From NCBI GenBank assembly GCA_009731375.1, contig BJOX01000126.1:480284-544283 (forward strand): a DNA stretch of 64,000 nucleotides, given 5' to 3'. This DNA is from Paulinella micropora (Eukaryota > Cercozoa > Imbricatea > Euglyphida). Positions 30,462 through 38,070 of this stretch are shown here, one piece after another. The translations under genes were made by a program, and so were the position numbers. The notes beneath the pieces were generated by a model, which saw only the letters and a program-made list of their open reading frames with translations, did not search any database and was not told where the DNA came from. Positions within the stretch are counted from its first letter, which is position 1. Each line of letters begins with the position of its first letter.

Positions 30462-31898
30462 ATGAGAAAAGGTGGACGGCACAACCGCAAGAAGAAAAAG
30501 AAGACGAGTAAGAGCCCGGCGGCGTTTGGGCCTGGGCAGGCTTATGAGCCGGTGGACTTGGGTGGGTTAGCTCAGCTGGCTGTGCTGACAGAGGCGCAGA
30601 ACAACCGCTATGGTGACAACGACAAATTGTATCTCAGAGATCACACGACCAGGACGGACCTAATGCTGCGCGGGTTGTGTCCCAGATTGTCGGAGCCGGA
30701 GGTCGAGCAAAAGCTTTCGCGCGTGAGCCTGGAAGTCACGTGTTGCGCCATAAGCCCCACGACTATGAAGACGTTGTGCCAAGGCTTCCAGTTGCTACCA
30801 CGGGTGTTGGCGCAGGTGTTGGCAGCCACGTGCCGGCGCCCCGCCGGCGCGCTTTCGTCGGAGGACAATGCCTTTTTCTTGGGGCTTTTGCCGCACCAAG
30901 ACTGGACCGCAGAGCAGCAGCAGAATGCGTTTGCGCCGCTGGCCCTAGACATTAAGACGTGTGAGCTGCTGGTCAGGCTTGCTTGCATAGAGCCCATCCG
31001 AGTCAGCTTCCGGCACGACCCGACGAGTATGGAGCGGGGAGTGCTGCTGCCTCCGCAGCACGGCCCGCTGCGGGGGGCTTGCCAACTGAACCTCACTGCC
31101 TTTCTGGTCGTAGTCGTTAAGATCTACCATAATGTGCAAGCCAACGCGGAGCTGCTGGAAGTGCACGTGAACCTGGCGGAGGATCTGGCGCAGAGAGGGG
31201 TGCGACGGGCCTGGGACTGGCTGGCGCGGAAGACGCCGCCGGGAGAGCAAGCAGACCCTTGGTTCCTAGAGAAGCTGTTGTTTGCTCCGGCTGGCCAGCC
31301 CCAGTCCGAAGCGCAGAGGGGATTTGTCAGCGAGATAGCCGCTTGTTTCCGCGAGGAGGAAAGGCCAAGCTACGGCAAGGCAAAGCTGCTGATGCGCGTA
31401 TTGTGGCAACATCTGCTCTCTCCTCCCCAGGGTGAGGGCGCTGGTACGGAGGACTGCCGAAGCGTGGAGTTAAGCCTGTACGTCCCGCAGATCTGCCATT
31501 TCTGTGTGCAGAGCAGCACGCAAGACTTTTTGAAGCGCGGGGTCCGCGGCCAGGGCCGCTTCTGCGCCACTACGAGGCTGTCTCCGTGCTGCCTTGGTAC
31601 CCCCGAGTGCGACAGGGATGCCTGCAGGAGCCTAGGGGCGTCGGTGTGCAAGAAGGCCCCTACGCTCTGCCGTCTGTTGGCCAGCGAAGCTGAGGCCAGG
31701 CTTGCGTCTGCGGTGGTAGGCGTGTCGAGCGAGGCGGACAGTGGCAACCGCGCGGTGCTGGCCCTCGGGGCTTTCCAGAGACAGTTTCTACTGACGGCTC
31801 CTGTCCGACAACAAAGAGTGGCAGCCAGCCTCCTTCGCCACAGGGGGCATGCTGCCCTTGGGGGGCATGCTGCCCCCGACCCCCTGCTCCCCCTTTAG
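30462..31898 (+). CDS. Unrecognised 478-residue protein
   Basis: Intact from ATG 30462 (preceded by GTGCTCTAA) to TAG 31898. The basic N-terminus (GGRHNRKKKKKTSKS) could be a nuclear localisation signal. The body is helical and Leu/Cys-containing (LDIKTCELLVRLACIEPIRV, QLNLTAFLVVVVKIYHNVQA). The segment from about residue 340 is Cys-rich (PQICHFCVQSS, RLSPCCLGTPECDRDACRSL, CKKAPTLC), possibly metal binding. The last 20 codons are translated hairpin repeat (GHAALGGHAAP), so the original C-terminus may have been replaced. No known family is apparent. Confidence 0.7.
   Translation: MRKGGRHNRKKKKKTSKSPAAFGPGQAYEPVDLGGLAQLAVLTEAQNNRYGDNDKLYLRDHTTRTDLMLRGLCPRLSEPEVEQKLSRVSLEVTCCAISPTTMKTLCQGFQLLPRVLAQVLAATCRRPAGALSSEDNAFFLGLLPHQDWTAEQQQNAFAPLALDIKTCELLVRLACIEPIRVSFRHDPTSMERGVLLPPQHGPLRGACQLNLTAFLVVVVKIYHNVQANAELLEVHVNLAEDLAQRGVRRAWDWLARKTPPGEQADPWFLEKLLFAPAGQPQSEAQRGFVSEIAACFREEERPSYGKAKLLMRVLWQHLLSPPQGEGAGTEDCRSVELSLYVPQICHFCVQSSTQDFLKRGVRGQGRFCATTRLSPCCLGTPECDRDACRSLGASVCKKAPTLCRLLASEAEARLASAVVGVSSEADSGNRAVLALGAFQRQFLLTAPVRQQRVAASLLRHRGHAALGGHAAPDPLLPL
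31846..31890. repeat. Dispersed hairpin element head, duplicated
   Basis: GGGGGCATGCTGCCC occurs twice back to back (31847 and 31862), then CCCCCTGCTCCCCC. It lies inside the last codons of the 30462-31898 gene. The hairpin arms seen in the other copies are not evident here. Confidence 0.65.
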
Positions 31899-31959
31899 CC
31901 CACGAGAACGTATACTTCTTTTTATTAAAAACCCGACATTTTGTCTTACTTATTGTGCT

Positions 31960-32470
31960 ACGTCCCGCAGGTAATTTTTTGCCAGAGTTGAAAGTGCCCA
32001 AAGGGTCCTTCATCGTCGCTGTCGTCATCGTCACCGCCGTCATTGTCGTGCATTGGCAGCGGCTGGGCGGGCGTGGCAGTCCACCGGACCCTAGTTGCGT
32101 GGAATGCATGAGCAAAGCTTGCCACATAAAAGAAACTAGCAGCAGCCAAGCCCAGTGAATCTTGTTGGAGGGATCGTACACGTACAAGGTAAGTCGACGA
32201 CGCCCGCGCTCTAAGATTGACTCTTCCTTGAACACCACCAGGGCATGGGCGCGGGATGCCGGGGCGTTGGGGAGGCAGCGGCCGTACCAGCAGGCACAAA
32301 GGATCCCGCCACAGCAACTGGCAGGCCTCCTCGCTGGTCTCCGCTAGCTGCACGTCGTGGGCGCAGAGCTCTCGTCTAGCGTTAAGGTCCAGGGGTGTTC
32401 ATTCAAGATGCGCACAAAACTGGGCAGGTCTTGGGCCAACTTGTTCGAGCCCTGGAGGTACGTCTCTCTC
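31960..32470 (-). pseudogene. Small membrane-protein gene remnant
   Basis: Coding-like minus-strand text lies in successive frames: NKLAQDLPSFVRILNEHPWT (about 32440-32380), ETSEEACQLLWRDPL (about 32345-32300), YVYDPSNKIHWAWLLLVSFM (about 32185-32125, a hydrophobic segment) and DNDGGDDDDSDDEGPFGHF (about 32050-31995). A protein of about 170 residues with one membrane segment and an acidic tail, broken by at least three frameshifts, fits. Family unknown. Confidence 0.4.
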
Positions 32471-32503
32471 TCTCTCTCTCTCTTGTAAAGGGCCGAGAAC
32501 AAT

Positions 32504-32699
32504 GCCAAAGGAATTTAAGCTGGGTTGCGCGGACTCTAGCGCTTTAATCCGGTCGTTTCTGGGAATTGATGAAATACCACTGTTTCAAGCAGCCTGGCCC
32601 AGCGAATACCGCCGGGACGCGACTATCCACATCAGATTCAGCCCCCTGTGGTCTCCGGCGCCCGGTTCTGATACGGCCGAAAAAGGCAGTGCGTCTTAG
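32504..32699 (+). pseudogene. Duplicated N-terminal fragment of LRR paralogue 1
   Basis: 65 codons from ATG 32504. ALIRSFLGIDEIPLFQAAWP and FSPLWSPAPGS match the protein at 28135-28390, but the 120 bp between (28209-28328) are absent. It ends where regulatory module B2 begins (32671), so the last codons are module sequence. A CT array lies just upstream (32463-32482). This is a partial duplicate and not a functional gene. Confidence 0.7.
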
Positions 32700-32800
32700 T
32701 CTTCCCGGGAAAGTGGCCGTAAGCGACAATTTGGCGCCAAGATCTACCTGCGCAAAAACCCCACACAGACGACCAAACGCCGCCGTGAGGAAGACGATCC
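32671..32800. promoter_or_regulatory. hr-like module B2
   Basis: ATACGGCCGAAAAAGGCAGT, TTCCCGGGAA, GTAAGCGACA, TTGGCGCCAA (32731-32740), CTGCGCAAAAA, CA-rich tail ending GTGAGGAAGACG. Compared with B1 it lacks the CGTCCGG block. An 18 bp CTCCCCTTCGTCGCCCCG repeat (about three copies, 32807-32870) follows. Confidence 0.7.
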
Positions 32801-33051
32801 TCCCCCCCTCCCTCTCACCTTCGTCGCCCCGCTCCCCTTCGTCGCCCCGCTCCCCTTCGTCGCCCCGCTCCCCTTTGCTCTGCACTCCCCTGCCGCTAGG
32901 GAAGGCGAGAGGGCCGAAAAACATTTTTGTGTGAGTAAAAAAAAACAGGCGTACCGATTCTCTCTGCGGGAAAACGTCCGGTTTCACTGCTAGCCCCCGG
33001 AACGGCCGGTTCATTTGGCTCCAAATTGTGCCGTTCGGAGGGTAGGGCGCG

Positions 33052-33180
33052 TGATATGGTCGAAAAAGGCAGTGCGTCTTTAGCCTTCCCGGGGAAACGG
33101 CCGTAAGCGCGAATTTGGCGCCAAGATCTACTTGCGCAAAAACCCCACACAAACACCCAAACGTCGCCGTGAGGAAGACG
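33052..33180. promoter_or_regulatory. hr-like module B3
   Basis: GATATGGTCGAAAAAGGCAG, TTCCCGGGGAA, GTAAGCGCGA, TTGGCGCCAA (33115-33124), TTGCGCAA (33132-33139), CA-rich tail ending GTGAGGAAGACG. It is the closest relative of B2. A diverged half-module lies upstream (32950-33045: GGGAAAACGTCCGG, CCGGAACGGCCGG, TTTGGCTCCAA). Confidence 0.7.
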
Positions 33181-33197
33181 TCCTCCCCCTCCCTCTC

Positions 33198-33340
33198 ACT
33201 CTCGTCGCCCCTCTCGCTTGCGTCGCCCCTCTCGCTTGCGTCGCCCCTCTCGCTTGCGTCGCCCCTCTCGCTTGCGTCGCCCCTCTCGCTTGCGTCGCCC
33301 CTCTCGCTTGCGTCGCCCCTCTCGCTTGCGTCGCCCCCGC
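33198..33340. repeat. 18 bp tandem repeat, about seven copies
   Basis: The unit TCTCGCTTGCGTCGCCCC is nearly perfect for seven copies. The length is a multiple of three, so every frame stays open: Gly-Asp-Ala-Ser-Glu-Arg on the minus strand, Leu-Ala-Cys-Val-Ala-Pro on the plus strand. A related 18 bp array lies at 32807-32870. A 315-codon minus-strand ORF (33491-32544) runs through both arrays and modules B2 and B3; I regard it as a by-product of the repeats, though a real repetitive protein cannot be excluded. Confidence 0.85.
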
Positions 33341-33399
33341 TCTGCACATCCCCCCAACCGTCAGGCAAGGGGGGAAGGGGGAGGCAAGGGGGGCCAAAA

Positions 33400-33560
33400 A
33401 CATTTCGTGCAAGTAAAAAAAAAAGACGTACCGTTTCTCTCTGCGGGAAAACGTCCGGTTTCTCTGCTGGCCTCCGGAACGGCCGGCGCAACTTGGCGCC
33501 AAATGAACCGGCCGGAGGGTAGGGCGCGTGGTACGGTCGAAAAAGGTAGTACTGCCAGAA
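33400..33560. promoter_or_regulatory. hr-like half-module B4
   Basis: GGGAAAACGTCCGG, CCGGAACGGCCGG, TTGGCGCCAA (33493-33502), then TACGGTCGAAAAAGGTAGTA (33532-33551). Here the iteron follows the TTGGCGCCAA palindrome instead of preceding it, showing that modules are tandem and the array continues. It runs into a G run and the gap 33590-33599. Confidence 0.6.
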
Positions 33561-33955
33561 ATGTCGGGGGGGGGGGGGGGGGGGGGGACNNNNNNNNNNG
33601 GGGGGGGGGGGGGGAGTGGGGGAACGCTGCCCTTTTCCGATCGTTTTCCCACCGACAAAAAGAGGGAGCGGAAAAGATAAAAGGGAGAGAAAACCAAAAG
33701 GTTTTATTTATTTATTTATTTACACTTCCAGGACCCGACGCCGGCCTGATCACAGGTGCAGCAGCTGAGTGCCGTTCTCTACCTGCCACCGCATCGCTTC
33801 CGGGCGGACCGCCGTACTGTAGCAGCTAGCGACCCCAGCCCCAGCCAGGCTACGTCCGCCGCATATTCCACGATGGGATAATAAGTTCTCATGTACCTTT
33901 CGACTAAGCCCCGCTCCGGTCCAAAGATTATACAATATAAATATTAGCTGGCCAA
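33561..33955. promoter_or_regulatory. Poly-G join and upstream region with TATA element
   Basis: G runs flank the 10-N join 33590-33599. TTTATTTATTTATTTA lies at 33705-33720. ATATAAATATT (33935-33945) is a TATA-type element ending only about 11 bp before the ATG at 33956, closer than usual for a Pol II TATA box. Confidence 0.5.
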
Positions 33956-34672
33956 ATGCTCCGGGGCCTATTTCTGCTAGCGCTGGCGTTGGCAATCCCA
34001 CGATCGCCCGACTGCGAATCTATGATTGGCTACAAGGAAATCGTCGGGGGAGTTGAGGCGGTGCTGGGCGGCGTCAACGTGTCGCGGACACTAGAATTGC
34101 GAGTAGGCATTTCGATAAAGCACGCCCTTGACCCCGCCAACGTGTCGCTGCTGTTCCGAAGCAAGTGTGGAGATCTGGTGGAAGAATCTGAGTGGGCAAT
34201 GGCTCCGATTCTGGAGGAACAAAGCAAGTTCTGGGAGTCAACAGCCCCGACAAAGAAGTGTAAAATCAAGTCAGAGATCTTGGCCAGGTGCAGGGGGAAC
34301 ACCTCCAACATCTGTCGGCTCGGTTACACAATCACTGGCTATAACCTCAAAGCTACAAACTCTTGGCTAGCTGGATTTGGCTTCCTTGGCATTGCAGCGC
34401 TTTTTGGGCTTGGTTGTTTCTGTTGGTGTGTATGGGGGCCCGACGAGCGTGAACCATTACGTGATAAACCTTCGCGACGCAAGCCGGACACACGTGACAC
34501 CCACGCAATGACGCCCGAGCCCGTGAGAGAAAATAAAGCCACCCCTCCTCTCTCCTGGGTACAAAAGATAGCGCTATGCATGCTTTGTGCTGGAATTATC
34601 ATCTTGATAATTGGCATTTGTATGCTATCTACTTTAGCGCCCACAGCCGATTGTAAACCCCGTCGTCTATGA
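33956..34672 (+). CDS. Two-TM membrane glycoprotein, 238 residues
   Basis: Intact. N-terminal signal peptide MLRGLFLLALALAIP. Ectodomain to about residue 135 with sequons (NVSRTLE, NVSLLF, NTSNIC) and four Cys. First membrane segment WLAGFGFLGIAALFGLGCFC (about 137-160), a basic, Pro-rich loop (about 165-198), and a second membrane segment IALCMLCAGIIILIIGICML (about 200-222). Both termini would face the same side. No known family is apparent; in this context a virion or infected-cell membrane protein is likely. Its stop TGA overlaps the next ATG (ATGA). Confidence 0.75.
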   Translation: MLRGLFLLALALAIPRSPDCESMIGYKEIVGGVEAVLGGVNVSRTLELRVGISIKHALDPANVSLLFRSKCGDLVEESEWAMAPILEEQSKFWESTAPTKKCKIKSEILARCRGNTSNICRLGYTITGYNLKATNSWLAGFGFLGIAALFGLGCFCWCVWGPDEREPLRDKPSRRKPDTRDTHAMTPEPVRENKATPPLSWVQKIALCMLCAGIIILIIGICMLSTLAPTADCKPRRL

Positions 34673-34878
34673 GTTCTGAATTAAAGAGCTCGGCGGGGGG
34701 TTTTGTTTTATCTGCTGTTGGGAATGCACACCACGAGGCTAGACAGAAATGGCACAGCTGCCTAGAAACAATCTATAAGAACAAGAACAAGAACCAGCGG
34801 AGCTCCAAACACAAATGGGCCGAGCTTAGCACAAAATACACGTGTGAACACGTCAAAATCTATTTCACCAAAAGTTGA
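34669..34878 (+). CDS. Small basic protein overlapping by ATGA
   Basis: 69 codons; the start ATG 34669-34671 shares two bases with the upstream TGA. The protein is Lys-rich (KNKNKNQRSSKHKWAELSTK) and has no membrane segment. TTTAAATAAAAAACTTG (34910-34926) supplies a poly(A) signal 35 bp after the stop. Translation in a eukaryote would need termination-reinitiation or its own mRNA. It could also be chance, but the length, the tight overlap and the position of the poly(A) signal favour a gene. Confidence 0.45.
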   Translation: MSSELKSSAGGFVLSAVGNAHHEARQKWHSCLETIYKNKNKNQRSSKHKWAELSTKYTCEHVKIYFTKS

Positions 34879-35113
34879 CACTTTGTTTGTGCTCTAAGTA
34901 GTAGATTTTTTTTAAATAAAAAACTTGATAAAGTCGGGCAGTTTGAACTGACTACTCTTAGTTTGTCTGGTCTCACGGCGCGGTCTGTGCCGGAGGAGAG
35001 AAGGGGAGAGAACACTCTCCCTTTTGCGTCCCTCCCTTTTGCGTCCCTCGTCTTCCTTCTCCCACCCTTCCTTCTTTTATCCCCCTTCTCTCGCTCCCCG
35101 CCGCGGATACAGG

Positions 35114-35167
<54 letters not shown>

Positions 35168-35203
35168 TCGAGAGGCAGAGGCAGGTACGACAGGTGGGGG
35201 CCC
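34879..35203. other. Intergenic with GA array
   Basis: GA array 35118-35164; a short CCCTTTTGCGTCCCTC direct repeat at about 35018-35050. No gene. Confidence 0.65.
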
Positions 35204-36730
35204 ATGAGCAACGGAGACGATCTTCTCTTGCTTGACACGGCCCAGCGCTTTCAGGTGTTTTTTCCAAAGCACGCCCAATCAGTGCAACAGATTTTGAGTT
35301 CAGGCCAGGGGCTTGACGTTCTCGGACGAGAGGACAGGTGTATCGAAAATCTCAAACATTACCTGAACCAACCCCCCCCCCCCCCCCCCGGCCCGGGCGC
35401 CCCGGGGGGGGGGGGGNNNNNNNNNNNNNNNNNNNNNNNNNNNNNNNNNNNNNNNNNNNNNNNNNNNNNNNNNNNNNNNNNNNCCCCCCCCCCCCCCCCC
35501 GCGGCTCGGGCTGCCGCGGGGGGGGTCGGGACGAACCCAAACCCTCGCAGGAACTGGCTCATGTTGAAGAGTTTCTGGCGGGGTTGTGGGGGCTATCACA
35601 TCTTGATCTCAAGAACCGGTAGCCCCCATGCCGAAATCCTGAGGCTAGCGCTAAGCTTTCTCAAAACAGAGTGCAAGACAGAAGAAGAAAGAAACGAGTA
35701 CGTCGAGTTCAAGCAGCATTGCAGCGAAGAGCAAGGCAAGGCCGGCCAAGACCAGCCAGCTAAGGGTGGGGTAGTGGTGGCCGACACGTCGGAGCAGGTA
35801 ATCAGCACTTGGCTGCGAAAACCAGGTAGGGGCAGCTCGGTGGCTGCGGCCCTGCTGACAGGGGCGCTGTTGTTGCTGCAGTCTGCCCCCCGCACGGCCC
35901 TCCGTACTACTTCTTCCAGCCCGCCCCAGGCGCGGGCGGGGCTGCCTGTGCTTCCCTGTACAGACTTGTGTTTTCACGAAGCTACCCTGAAGTTACGGCG
36001 CTGGTTTCAGAAACTTGAATTTCATCAGCTCCCGGCCAAGAGGCTTTCTTTCCAGCGCACTCGCCTTGATCTGGAGGGCGAGAATCGATTGCAATTGAAA
36101 GACTGCTCGGTGTTGGAAGAGTTTGTCTTCAAGCAGTCGACTGCGCGTGGCGGCACCGCGCCGATCCCCGCCGAGTTCAAGATCGAGTTTCAAGACTGCC
36201 ACGTCTTGCGGAGCATTTCTACCGCCAGTCACAAAGGCACAAATATCGAGGTGACGCTTGTCAACTCTGGCCAACTCGGCACTGGGCTGGAGGTCCGTGC
36301 CAAGGAAAACCTGAAGCTTTCGTTCGACAACAACTCCGCCCTGGAGGCTAGAATCTCGCTTCAGAGAAAAATGAGCAAAAAGCTGGAGTTGCAATACCTT
36401 AACAGCGAGAATTTGAGAACGCCCAGCCTTAGCTCCTTGACCCGAGGCCTGGATCGCTTGGTACTCCGTGTCCTGAACTGCGAGAACTTCACAGAGATTA
36501 AGCTGTCGCCTAGGCCAGGCTCGACGAGCCTGGCAAGAGAGTTCGAGCTGGAAATTGACTGGTGTACGCGTTTACAGACCTTTACACTACCAGACGCTTT
36601 GCCGGGAGGTGCGCGCGTGACCTTTAAGAATTGTGCTTCACTCACTAACATAGTGCAGCCCGTTGGGCAGCAAGCGCCTAATGTCAGCATCGAGGTTATC
36701 AATTGTCCGAGGTTTCTCGGCGTGCGCTAG
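35204..36730 (+). CDS. Leucine-rich-repeat protein (paralogue 2), gapped
   Basis: ATG 35204 (SNGDDLLLLDTAQRFQVF). N gap 35417-35483 between a C/G run and a C run. The frame after the gap is uncertain: EPKPSQELAHVEEFLAGLWG (to 35622) and the main frame (SPHAEILRLALSFLKTECK onward) differ, so a frameshift near 35610 is possible. LRR-type units follow: LQLKDCSVLEEFVFK, IEFQDCHVLRSIST, LRVLNCENFTEIKLSPRP, LEIDWCTRLQTFTLPDAL, VTFKNCASLTNIVQP, IEVINCPRFLGVR. The pre-LRR segment with a hydrophobic patch (VAAALLTGALLLLQS) parallels paralogue 1. Ends TAG 36730. Confidence 0.7.
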   Translation: MSNGDDLLLLDTAQRFQVFFPKHAQSVQQILSSGQGLDVLGREDRCIENLKHYLNQPPPPPPGPGAPGGGGXXXXXXXXXXXXXXXXXXXXXXXPPPPPAARAAAGGVGTNPNPRRNWLMLKSFWRGCGGYHILISRTGSPHAEILRLALSFLKTECKTEEERNEYVEFKQHCSEEQGKAGQDQPAKGGVVVADTSEQVISTWLRKPGRGSSVAAALLTGALLLLQSAPRTALRTTSSSPPQARAGLPVLPCTDLCFHEATLKLRRWFQKLEFHQLPAKRLSFQRTRLDLEGENRLQLKDCSVLEEFVFKQSTARGGTAPIPAEFKIEFQDCHVLRSISTASHKGTNIEVTLVNSGQLGTGLEVRAKENLKLSFDNNSALEARISLQRKMSKKLELQYLNSENLRTPSLSSLTRGLDRLVLRVLNCENFTEIKLSPRPGSTSLAREFELEIDWCTRLQTFTLPDALPGGARVTFKNCASLTNIVQPVGQQAPNVSIEVINCPRFLGVR

Positions 36731-36784
36731 CGCACGTTTGAATAATGATTTTTAGCGGCGCGAGCCCAGCAAAACAAAAAAGAG

Positions 36785-36800
36785 AATTTTTATTAAATTA
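36785..36800. terminator. Bidirectional poly(A) signal between convergent genes
   Basis: TTTTTATTAAATTATTCAG lies between the plus-strand gene ending at 36730 and the minus-strand gene ending at 36889. TTTATT reads AATAAA on the minus strand and ATTAAA reads on the plus strand, so nine bases could serve both. Confidence 0.5.
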
Positions 36801-36888
36801 TTCAGAACCAAAGCTCCTGTTCTGTGTCCTAAGTTCCCCAAGACACGCGCCACACGGATCCACCTTTTCGTCTTTGGGACCCTGGTGG

Positions 36889-37971
36889 TCACTTACGCTT
36901 CCGGCTCGACGTACCTCCATGCCTCGCTTCGTGCACGGCCTCTTCGAGCTTGCTTAAGAGCCTTTCTAGTTTGCCTTCGACGCTGGCCGTTCTCTCGTCC
37001 TGTGCAGACCTTATAGTCTCGAGGTTCGTTTGAAATTGCAAGGCCTGCGCCTCCAGCGCCTTCCTAAACTCTGCCCGCATTTTGGCCTCCAGATCGTGAA
37101 AGGCCCGGAGCTCAAGCGCCGCCAGCCTTGCTTTAGTTTCGCCTAGGTTTACAGGCTCGGGAGCTGTGTGTTGGCGTAGTGCCTCAGGCAGTTGATGTCT
37201 CAACGGCTTTCCTTGTACTGCCGACAGTAGTTGGCTCTGCAAAAGTAGGCCCGCCGGCGTCTGAAAAAGTTTGCTTGGGGAATTTGACACAGGGATAGAA
37301 ATCCTGGGCTGACTTGTATGCACGTTGGTTACGGCTTTGTACATGGTTTCGAGCACGACGTCCCCGATTTCTTCCACTGTAAGCCCGTCGTGCAAAGCGA
37401 CCTTGCTGCCTCGCCGAGCTACTGCGCGTTGCCCTCCTCTTGCGCCAAGCCTCAAATCAACATCATCACTGGTGGTGCTGGCTGGGGTATGATGTATTAG
37501 GGATGGTTTGAGAGAAGGAGGGAACGACAACAAGCAACTGCCTTGGGTAGCGAGTTCTTTCAGCGATTCATGGAATGACCGAAGGCTCGGGCTTGCCTTA
37601 TTCTTTGCGAACGCGAGCACCAGATGCGGATCATGATCGCTGAAAGGGTACTTGATTGTGTCATAGCCAAGAAACCGGACTCGATACGCAATTTCCAACA
37701 GGGCGCGGTTAATTGCCTCAGACGTGATTTCTAGCGGAGTCCCTTCGTCCTCTGGGCCATAATTGACCCCTTCCCCGAATTTGACATACTGCTCGTCGCC
37801 TTTTTCGGGTCCAACTGAAACACGGCACCAGAATAATCCGACAGGCTTCCGGATTAAAAAAAGTGTGGTTGGCTCTTTCGTTGTTGCTTCTGCTAGAGCC
37901 TTCTTGAAAGCTTCGACTGGGAGGGGCTGGAGCTTCACAAAAACCTGCCCGTCCTTCTTGGCATCTGCCAT
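36889..37971 (-). CDS. Unrecognised 360-residue protein with C-terminal coiled coil
   Basis: Intact from ATG 37971 to the stop at 36889. Residues 1-150 look globular (PTTLFLIRKPVGLFWCRVSV, YRVRFLGYDTIKYPFSDHDP). The middle is Ser/Pro-rich. About residues 265-345 form a long amphipathic helix (ETKARLAALELRAFHDLEAK, SVEGKLERLLSKLEEAVHEA), and the tail is basic (SSRKRK), suggesting an oligomeric nuclear or nucleic-acid-associated protein. TATATATATTC (37987-37997, minus strand) ends about 15 bp before the ATG. Confidence 0.7.
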   Translation of the reverse strand: MADAKKDGQVFVKLQPLPVEAFKKALAEATTKEPTTLFLIRKPVGLFWCRVSVGPEKGDEQYVKFGEGVNYGPEDEGTPLEITSEAINRALLEIAYRVRFLGYDTIKYPFSDHDPHLVLAFAKNKASPSLRSFHESLKELATQGSCLLSFPPSLKPSLIHHTPASTTSDDVDLRLGARGGQRAVARRGSKVALHDGLTVEEIGDVVLETMYKAVTNVHTSQPRISIPVSNSPSKLFQTPAGLLLQSQLLSAVQGKPLRHQLPEALRQHTAPEPVNLGETKARLAALELRAFHDLEAKMRAEFRKALEAQALQFQTNLETIRSAQDERTASVEGKLERLLSKLEEAVHEARHGGTSSRKRK

Positions 37972-38070
37972 GACTTTTTGTCATTGAATATATATATCCA
38001 GCCAACATACCTTGAGCTCAACACAGATTTCCCCACACGCTAGACAGATCCCCAATCCCTACTAGCGTTA

